NCBI RefSeq assembly: GCF_028473665.1
Contig: NZ_CP098774.1
Coordinates: 5,389,501-5,453,500 of the forward strand
Reading direction: 5' to 3'
Source: Sphingomonas sp. QA11
Lineage (GTDB): Bacteria > Pseudomonadota > Alphaproteobacteria > Sphingomonadales > Sphingomonadaceae
DNA: 64,000 nucleotides
Each line of letters opens with the position of its first letter. Positions within the stretch are counted from its first letter, which is position 1. The notes beneath the pieces were generated by a model, which saw only the letters and a list, made by a program, of their open reading frames with translations, searched no databases and was not told the origin of the DNA. Position numbers and translations under genes: made by a program. Below, in pieces: positions 57,844-64,000 of the stretch.

Positions 57844-59967
57844 CTATTTCACGCGCGCATCATACCAGGCCAGCCAGCGTTCCATCCGGTCCTTCAGGAA
57901 GCTTGGCCGTTTAAGCCGGTGATATTCCCCCGGATAGATCACCAGTTCAGTCTCCACGCCGCGGCTCTTCAGCGCCTGGTATAGCTGCTTGGAATTGAGC
58001 ACCGGAACATTGGCGTCCTTTTCGCCGCCCATGAACAGCGTCGGCGTCACGATCCGGTCGTTCTGGTAGAAGGGATAGCTGTTCTTTAGCCATGTCGACA
58101 TATTCTTCCACGGTACGCCGAGCTCCGTTTCATAGTCGCGAACATATTCGTCGGTGCCGTATCCGGCGAGGATGTTTCCGATCGACGCGCCGCTCACCGC
58201 CGCGCGGAACCGTGTGTCGGAAGCGATCAGATAGTTGGTGAGCATACCGCCATAGCTCCACCCGCCGACGCCGAGCCGCTTCGGGTCGGCTACGCCGTGC
58301 GCCACCGCGTCGTCGATGGCGCCAAGCGCGTCGGGCACCGCGGGGCCTCCCCAATCGGCGTAGAGCGCCCTGGCATAGGACTCGCCCCGCCCCGTGCTGC
58401 CGCGCGGGTTGGAGGAGGCGACCGCATAGCCATGGCCGGCGAAGATCTGCCAGCTGATGTTGAAGCCCGCCGCGAACTGCGACTGCGGCCCGCCATGATT
58501 GAACAGGATCGTCGGCAACGGCCCGGCAGGCGCCTTGGGAGGCGTGATGAGGAAGCCGTGCACCTCAGTCCCGTCCTTGCTCTTGTAGCTGGTGCGGACG
58601 ACGGGGGCGACCGCGACTTCGCCGAGCCAGGCGGCATTGTGGCGGCTGAGCGGCCGCAGCGTGCCGCGATCGAGCGCATAGACTTCGGCCGGGGCGGCCG
58701 GCGTGTCGACCAGCACGGCCATGTGGCCGTTCGGCGCCTGGGTCGGGGCGGAGACGACCTGGAAGCCGCCGACGACGTCCCTGACCGGACCGCCGGCCGC
58801 TGGCACCTCGGCCACCCGCTCGACCCCGTCATCCTCCACGGTGAAGCGGATGCTGCGCCCGTCGGCCGACCAGAGCGGGTGGGTGACGTTGCGGTCGAGC
58901 GCTGGCGTCAGGATCCGCGCCGGCCCACCCGCCGCCGGCACTACCGCCAGCGTGCGGACACCATAGGAGAAAAGGTCGACCGGCCCGCCCTGCAGATAGG
59001 CGATGCTGCGCCCGTCCGGGCTCCAGGCGGGATAGCTTTGCCAGTCAGCGTCGTTGTCGGCGCCCTTGAACGCCGTGACCGCGCGCGGCTCGGCCGCCGC
59101 CGGCCCGACCGCCACGACGAAGACGTTGCTGTCATAGGTCCGGTCGGGGTCGAGCACTCGCTTCGAGGTGAAGGCGATGCTCCGGCCGTCCGGAGACCAG
59201 GCCGGCAGTGCCTCGTCATAATCGCCGGTGGTCAGCCGCCGCGCGGTACGGCTGGCGAGATCGTAGAGCCAGAGCCGTTTGCGCTGAGTGCGCAGATAGC
59301 CGTCAATGTCACGCTCGAACTGGAAGCGATCGATCACGATCGGCCGGGGACGCTCCTTGTCCTTCTTGCCGCCGGCACCCTTGTCGTCGCTATCCGCTTC
59401 GGCGGCGGGCGCGACGGGGTCGGGTTTGGGGGCAGTCGACGCGCCCGGCCCGGTCGCGGCCGGAATGGCGGCGGTGGCCGCGGCATTGGCTTTCCTGTCG
59501 GGGTCCGGGTCCTCGACGATCAGCGCGATCGTCTTCGAATCCGGCGACCAGGCGATATCCACGACCGATCCCGTGATGCCGGGCAGCGCCGCGCCCTCGC
59601 CGCCGGCACGGTCCATCAGCCAGAGGCGATCGTCGTCACGGTCGTCCCCGCGCGACGACACGAAGGCGAGCCAATGGCCGTCGGGGCTGAAGCGCGGCGT
59701 GCTTTCACTTTCGCCCTTGCGGCTGGTGAGCTGAACGCTGCGCGTGCCGTCCCAGCGCGCCATCCACAAATGCGTGAATTGCTTGTCCGCCGCGACGTCG
59801 GTGGTGCCGACGGTATAGGCGACCCATTCGCCCTTGGAGTCGATCTGCGGATCGCCGACCACCGCCAGACGCGCGATATCGTCCGGGCCGATCGCGCGCT
59901 GCTGCGCGGTTGCGGGGGCCGTCGCCAGCACCGCTGCCGAGAAGACAAGAACCGACCGAATATCCAT
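57844..59967 (-). CDS. S9-family peptidase (prolyl oligopeptidase/dipeptidyl type)
   Basis: 707 residues with signal peptide (VLVFSAAVLATAPATAQQ). An N-terminal beta-propeller made of WD40-like PD40 repeats (RFSPDGHWLAF, SPDGRSIAF, SADGRSIRF) is followed by the hydrolase domain with catalytic Ser in GVGGWSYGGML, Asp in GGEKDANVP and His in PGEYHRL. Triad complete, so it should be an active periplasmic or secreted peptidase cleaving after proline or alanine. Single gene. Confidence 0.92.
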   Translation of the reverse strand: MDIRSVLVFSAAVLATAPATAQQRAIGPDDIARLAVVGDPQIDSKGEWVAYTVGTTDVAADKQFTHLWMARWDGTRSVQLTSRKGESESTPRFSPDGHWLAFVSSRGDDRDDDRLWLMDRAGGEGAALPGITGSVVDIAWSPDSKTIALIVEDPDPDRKANAAATAAIPAATGPGASTAPKPDPVAPAAEADSDDKGAGGKKDKERPRPIVIDRFQFERDIDGYLRTQRKRLWLYDLASRTARRLTTGDYDEALPAWSPDGRSIAFTSKRVLDPDRTYDSNVFVVAVGPAAAEPRAVTAFKGADNDADWQSYPAWSPDGRSIAYLQGGPVDLFSYGVRTLAVVPAAGGPARILTPALDRNVTHPLWSADGRSIRFTVEDDGVERVAEVPAAGGPVRDVVGGFQVVSAPTQAPNGHMAVLVDTPAAPAEVYALDRGTLRPLSRHNAAWLGEVAVAPVVRTSYKSKDGTEVHGFLITPPKAPAGPLPTILFNHGGPQSQFAAGFNISWQIFAGHGYAVASSNPRGSTGRGESYARALYADWGGPAVPDALGAIDDAVAHGVADPKRLGVGGWSYGGMLTNYLIASDTRFRAAVSGASIGNILAGYGTDEYVRDYETELGVPWKNMSTWLKNSYPFYQNDRIVTPTLFMGGEKDANVPVLNSKQLYQALKSRGVETELVIYPGEYHRLKRPSFLKDRMERWLAWYDARVK

Positions 59968-60092
59968 GCGTCACCCCGTTTGATCCCGGGATCATCATCG
60001 ACCGGCGACGGGAAGGCAATCGCGATATCGCCGGGCGCGATATCTCCGGTTTCAAATCGACAGGGCGCTCCGGTCTCGCTAGTCACGCCGCC

Positions 60093-60497
60093 GTGACCGC
60101 CCTGCGCCGCCATTTCCTGCGTCATCGCCTTCTGGCGGCATGGATCGTTGCGGCCGGTCTGCTGATGAAGGTGCTGGTTCCCGCCGGCTATATGCCCATG
60201 GCGTCGGGCGGCAGCATCATCATCCAGATCTGCTCCGGCTATGGCCCGATGACGATGGCCATGCCGATCCCGGGCAAGGAAGACCAGTCAGGTCAGGACG
60301 GACAGCAGGGCAAGGCTGAGATGCCCTGTGCCTTTTCGGGCCTGTCGACGCCCTCGCTCGCGGCCGCCGATCCGCTGCTTCTCGCCCTTGCCATCCTGTT
60401 CGTCATGGTCGCGGCGACGCGTGCCGTGGTTCCTGTTCCGACGGCACCGCCACCCCATCTGCGCCCGCCTCTTCGAGGACCGCCAATCACCGCCTGA
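60093..60497 (+). CDS. DUF2946-family protein
   Basis: 134 residues from a GTG at 60093. One N-terminal hydrophobic segment, then GYMPMASGGSIIIQICSGYG and a Met/Cys-rich middle (MTMAMPIPG, AEMPCAFSG), a TM helix and a short tail: the DUF2946 layout. The family is found with TonB receptors and metal genes. The receptor gene follows 68 bases downstream, and a PepSY gene after it, which points to a metal (copper or iron) uptake or sensing set. Confidence 0.78.
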   Translation: MTALRRHFLRHRLLAAWIVAAGLLMKVLVPAGYMPMASGGSIIIQICSGYGPMTMAMPIPGKEDQSGQDGQQGKAEMPCAFSGLSTPSLAAADPLLLALAILFVMVAATRAVVPVPTAPPPHLRPPLRGPPITA

Positions 60498-60565
60498 TCT
60501 CGTCATTTTATAGCGCGCTTCCGTCGACGCGACGGCGCGCGCGTGGATCAGGAAGACATATTCCC

Positions 60566-62920
60566 ATGAAGAAGACCTTGATCGCGGCTGCGTCCGCCAT
60601 CGCCTTCTCGTCTGTGGCATCGGCCCATACGAGTGCGCCCGAACAGCGCCGCGCCGAATTGCTGCGCCAGCGCGCCGACATCGACGCTCAACTGGCGCTG
60701 CTCGACCAGCCCCAGCCAGAACCGGCAGCGGCCATCGGCCGGACCGAACCGGCCACCGACGACATCGTCGTCACCGGCAAGGCCCTGTCGCTCACCACGC
60801 AGGTCATCGGCCAGACCGTCACCACCGTCGATGCCGCCGCCTTCCGCAACACCCCAGCGACGACGGTCGCCGATATCGTCAGGCTCTCGCCCGGCGTCGC
60901 TGTCATGCAGGGCAACGGCCCGCGCGATGTCAGCGTGTCGGTGCGCGGTTCCAACGCCCGCAACGGTTTCGGCGCGCGCAATATCCAGGTGTTCGAGGAT
61001 GATTTCCCCGTCACTCAGCCCGACGGCCTGGCGCGCTTCGACCTTACCGATCCGCATGCCTATGGCGCGGTCGACGTAGTGCGCGGGCCATCGTCGGCGC
61101 GTTACGGTAATTATGCGCTGGGCGGCGCGGTCAATTTCCGTACCCGGCGCGGGCGCGACATCGACGGGGTTGAGGCGGGCGCCGATGTCGGCGGCGACGG
61201 CTATGCCAATCTCTACGCCACGATCGGCCATGCCGGCCCGGGCTATGACTATGCCGTGTTCGGCAGCTTCGTCCGCGCCGACGGCGCGACCGGCCACACC
61301 GGATATGAAACCGGCACGATCAACGCCTATGGCACTTTCGCGCTGGGCGACCGCGACCGGGTCGCCGCCAAGCTGATCTACAATGAAGGCGAATTCCGCC
61401 TGTCGACCCGCCTTTCCTACAACCAGTATCTCGCCAATCCCTATCAGCAGGGCTGCGTTGCGGCGGCGAGCGCATCGCCCGGTTGCGGTACGATCTCGGT
61501 GCTGGTCAACGGCGTCAACGGCGCGCGCGTCGCGCAGACCGCCGATGAAGGGGATCTGGCACGCAACGACCGCCGGACGATCGTCGGCGTGCGCTACGAA
61601 CATGATTTCGGCCCGAATACGACCTGGCGGACCCAGGCCACTTTCGACAGCCGTGTTGTCAACCAGCCGACCAGCGCGACGCCGTTCAAGGGCACGCTGG
61701 ACAGCTACAACATCACGTCCGACATCACCGATCGCGGCACGCTGTTCGGCATGGAAGCGACGAGCTTTGTCGGCCTGTTCTACAATTATCTCGATAACCA
61801 GAGCTTCAGCTTCAACAAGACTCGGGCCGGCCGCAACGGCTTCGGCGCGCTGACTCAGACGGTGTTCGGCGACATCCGCAACATGGGCGCGCGGGCGCGG
61901 GAAGAATTGCAACTCACCCCGCGGCTTCGCTTCGTCGCGGGGATCGGCGTCGAGCGCTCGATCATCGACGTCCGGCAGACCGCTTACGCCTATCCCGTCG
62001 ACGCGACCCCGATTCTCGGCCTGATCCCGGCGGAACGCCACTTCTCCAACGTCGCGCCGGAGGCGGCGCTGTTCTGGCAGGCGATCGATGCCGTCCGGCT
62101 GCACGCCCGGATCGGTACCGGCTATGGCATTCCGCAGGCGGGTAACCTGTTCGTCACCGCGGCGGGCGTGCCGGGCAACAATGCTGGCCTCAAGTCGCAG
62201 CGGAACACCGGCGTCGACATCGGTGCCGAGATCGCGCTCGGCGGGAACCTGAAGGCTGAAGTGACGGGCTATTACGAATGGTTCTCCAACGAGCTGGTCT
62301 CCCAGTCGGCCGGGATCGACCTCCTTGCCTATACCTCGAACGTGCCCCGCTCGGTCCATCGCGGCGTCGAGATCGGGCTGAGCTGGCGGCCATTGCCGGG
62401 GTTGCTGCCGGGCGCGAAGCTGGAGGGCAGCTACAGCTATAACGACCACCATTATACCGATTTCAGCGAGCGCCTGAGCGCTGGCCGCTTTTCGACGCTG
62501 CTCGATCGCGACGGCAACGCCATCCCCGGCGTGGTCCCGACCTTCGTCAACGGGCGGGCCGGCTACGACCAGCCCGATGGCCCGTTGCGCGGCCTGGGCG
62601 GCTTTGCCGAGCTGACCTATCGCGGCCGCTATTTCATCGACAACAGCAACCTGCTCGCGATGCCAGGCTACACGCTGGTCAACCTCAACCTCCATTATGA
62701 TCCTCCCCAAAGTGGGAACTGGTTGTCGCGATTCAGTCTCTATGCGTCGGTGCAGAACCTGTTCGACCGGACCTATGTCGGCTCCGCCTCGGTGATCTCC
62801 AACAGCCTCAATCCGGCGACGGGGCTCGAGAACCCGGCCTCGGCGCTCTCCGCCACGACGGGCACGATCTATGCCGGCCAGCCGCGCACGGTCTATGCCG
62901 GCGTGAAGGCGCGGTTCTAG
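60566..62920 (+). CDS. TonB-dependent receptor, probably metal or siderophore uptake
   Basis: 784 residues. Signal peptide (LIAAASAIAFSSVASA), a short coiled-coil-like stretch (EQRRAELLRQRADIDAQLAL), TonB-box region DDIVVTGKALSL, plug with VSVRGSNARNGFGARNIQVF and VDVVRGPSSARYGNYALGG, and a 22-strand type barrel to VYAGVKARF. Flanked by DUF2946 and PepSY genes, hence likely for a metal chelate. AGGAAG upstream of the start. Confidence 0.92.
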   Translation: MKKTLIAAASAIAFSSVASAHTSAPEQRRAELLRQRADIDAQLALLDQPQPEPAAAIGRTEPATDDIVVTGKALSLTTQVIGQTVTTVDAAAFRNTPATTVADIVRLSPGVAVMQGNGPRDVSVSVRGSNARNGFGARNIQVFEDDFPVTQPDGLARFDLTDPHAYGAVDVVRGPSSARYGNYALGGAVNFRTRRGRDIDGVEAGADVGGDGYANLYATIGHAGPGYDYAVFGSFVRADGATGHTGYETGTINAYGTFALGDRDRVAAKLIYNEGEFRLSTRLSYNQYLANPYQQGCVAAASASPGCGTISVLVNGVNGARVAQTADEGDLARNDRRTIVGVRYEHDFGPNTTWRTQATFDSRVVNQPTSATPFKGTLDSYNITSDITDRGTLFGMEATSFVGLFYNYLDNQSFSFNKTRAGRNGFGALTQTVFGDIRNMGARAREELQLTPRLRFVAGIGVERSIIDVRQTAYAYPVDATPILGLIPAERHFSNVAPEAALFWQAIDAVRLHARIGTGYGIPQAGNLFVTAAGVPGNNAGLKSQRNTGVDIGAEIALGGNLKAEVTGYYEWFSNELVSQSAGIDLLAYTSNVPRSVHRGVEIGLSWRPLPGLLPGAKLEGSYSYNDHHYTDFSERLSAGRFSTLLDRDGNAIPGVVPTFVNGRAGYDQPDGPLRGLGGFAELTYRGRYFIDNSNLLAMPGYTLVNLNLHYDPPQSGNWLSRFSLYASVQNLFDRTYVGSASVISNSLNPATGLENPASALSATTGTIYAGQPRTVYAGVKARF

Positions 62921-62933
62921 GGGGATGCGAACG

Positions 62934-64000
62934 ATGAATGATTCCGTCCGCCGCTGGCCGGGCTATAATGCCGTCTGGCGATGGCATTTCTATGCAGGGC
63001 TGTTCTGCATTCCTTTCGTACTGTGGCTGGCCGTCACCGGATCGATCTATCTGTTCAGGCCGCAGATCGAGGCGCTTCTCGATCGGCCTTATGCCCGTCT
63101 GACAGTCGATGGCCCTCCCGCCACCGCCGCCGCCCAGGTCGCCGCGGCGGTGCGGGCGGTGCCGGGGTCGGTGCTCCATCGCTACCAGCTTCCGGAGACG
63201 CCGACCCAGGCGGTGCAGGTGATCGTGGGGGCAGGAAAGGAGGAGACCCGCGTCTATGTGCATCCTCGCACCCTGGCGGTGCTGGCAAAGGTGGATGAGG
63301 ACCAGCGCCCGATGCGCATCGTCTTCCGCCTGCATGGGGAACTCCTCGCGGGCACGCCCGGCTCCTATCTCGTCGAGCTGGCTGCCTCCTGGACGATCGT
63401 GATGATCCTGTCCGGCCTGTTCCTGTGGTGGCCGCGCGGTGGCGGGCTCGGTGGGGTCGTCTATCCCCGGCTTCGATCGGGGGGGCGGCGTTTCTGGCGC
63501 GACCTTCACGGCGTCACCGGTTTCTGGGTGTCGGCTTTCGCGCTGTTCATGCTGCTTTCCGGCCTGCCCTGGGCGAAGAGCTGGGGCGGCTATCTCAGGA
63601 CGATCCGGACCGTCGCCGAGGGGCAGGCGGTCAGGCAGGACTGGACGACGGGTCGGTCAGAGGAACTGAAGGCGCGCGCCGCCGCCGACGCCGGCACCCG
63701 CGCGATGATGGGCGAGCACGCCGAGCATGGTGGCATGGCGATGGCGCATCCCGCGGGCTCCTACGCGCCGCTCGACCGGCTGGTCGCGACGGTGGCGCCG
63801 CTCGGCCTTGCCGCCCCGGTGCTGATCGCCCCGCCGACCGGCATGGGGGCGCCCTGGACCGCGAAATCGGACGCTGCCAATCGTCCGCTGCGCACCGACC
63901 TGACCCTCGACGGCGCAAGCGGCCGGATCCTGTCGCGACGGGATTTCGCCGAACGGCGGTTGGTCGATCGCGTCGTGGGTTATGGTGTCGCCGTGCATGA
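62934..64000 (+). CDS. PepSY-TM domain protein (3' end outside the window)
   Basis: Starts at the ATG at 62934, 13 bases after the receptor stop, so the two are probably co-transcribed, and is open to the window end (355 codons). TM1 (AGLFCIPFVLWLAVTGSIYL), PepSY-type segment with ETRVYVHPRTLAVLAKVDED, then WTIVMILSGLFLWWPR and DLHGVTGFWVSAFALFML. A Met/His-rich stretch (GEHAEHGGMAMAHP) may bind metal. PepSY-TM proteins reduce or process metal-chelates at the inner membrane. Confidence 0.88.
   Translation, partial: MNDSVRRWPGYNAVWRWHFYAGLFCIPFVLWLAVTGSIYLFRPQIEALLDRPYARLTVDGPPATAAAQVAAAVRAVPGSVLHRYQLPETPTQAVQVIVGAGKEETRVYVHPRTLAVLAKVDEDQRPMRIVFRLHGELLAGTPGSYLVELAASWTIVMILSGLFLWWPRGGGLGGVVYPRLRSGGRRFWRDLHGVTGFWVSAFALFMLLSGLPWAKSWGGYLRTIRTVAEGQAVRQDWTTGRSEELKARAAADAGTRAMMGEHAEHGGMAMAHPAGSYAPLDRLVATVAPLGLAAPVLIAPPTGMGAPWTAKSDAANRPLRTDLTLDGASGRILSRRDFAERRLVDRVVGYGVAVH

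Noticed and set aside
60548..62710. 720-codon minus-strand frame
   Set aside because: Antisense to a TonB receptor; no domain, composition typical of a mirrored frame.

Overview
The window is high-GC DNA from an alphaproteobacterium. The mix of large TonB-dependent receptors, an S9 peptidase, a cytochrome b561-YceI fusion, a DUF2946 gene next to a receptor and a PepSY gene, and many small secreted proteins fits a sphingomonad. That assignment is inference; no rRNA or tRNA gene, integrase or CRISPR array was seen.

Left flank (1-15.4 kb) is ordinary chromosome: a truncated RNase H-like gene, a membrane diguanylate cyclase, a possible 24-residue ORF closed by a terminator, two alpha/beta hydrolases, a HerA-like ATPase, an HNH endonuclease, a DeoR-MFS pair, a TonB-dependent receptor-like protein and several small secreted proteins.

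The accessory core (15.6-39.7 kb) is the remarkable part. It holds orphan phage terminase genes (15.6-17.7 kb) and a short phage-type operon (34.6-32.5 kb, minus strand) whose promoter carries a match to the alphaproteobacterial SOS box and a perfect 14-bp palindrome. Among these lie what I read as a polymorphic toxin locus. Three long genes (24707-22971, 27237-25663, and frameshifted 34744-36278) plus one relic (32404-32010) share a conserved N-terminal region of about 150 residues that I do not recognise. Each long gene ends in a different domain predicted to cut peptidoglycan or protein: a lambda-endolysin-like GH104 domain, a JAMM-like metallopeptidase, and an M23 endopeptidase. Each is followed by a lipoprotein or signal-peptide protein, the expected form of a periplasmic immunity protein. 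Downstream of the full-length genes, on both strands, are strings of C-terminal toxin tails with their own immunity genes. These are orphan modules of the kind known from Rhs and CDI loci, adding a HExxH family and a further unassigned family. Pieces of a class D beta-lactamase gene are duplicated along with the toxin genes. The intact beta-lactamase gene, with a divergent AmpR-like LysR regulator, lies directly upstream of one toxin and may share its transcript.

Between the two halves of the locus (28.2-31.9 kb) sit normal genes: LysR, Rrf2, a methyltransferase and a diacylglycerol kinase-family protein. Right flank (40-64 kb) is again ordinary: Nudix hydrolase, LytTR two-component pair, GNAT, b561-YceI fusion, trypsin-like protease, macrodomain protein, L,D-transpeptidase, a 1,009-residue TonB receptor, a PadR-HAAS pair with a clear operator, an unusual soluble chemoreceptor-like protein, an S9 peptidase, and a DUF2946-TonB receptor-PepSY set cut by the window end.

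No secretion system is visible in the window. How the toxins leave the cell is therefore open, and the functional reading of the locus is inference from domain and gene arrangement.
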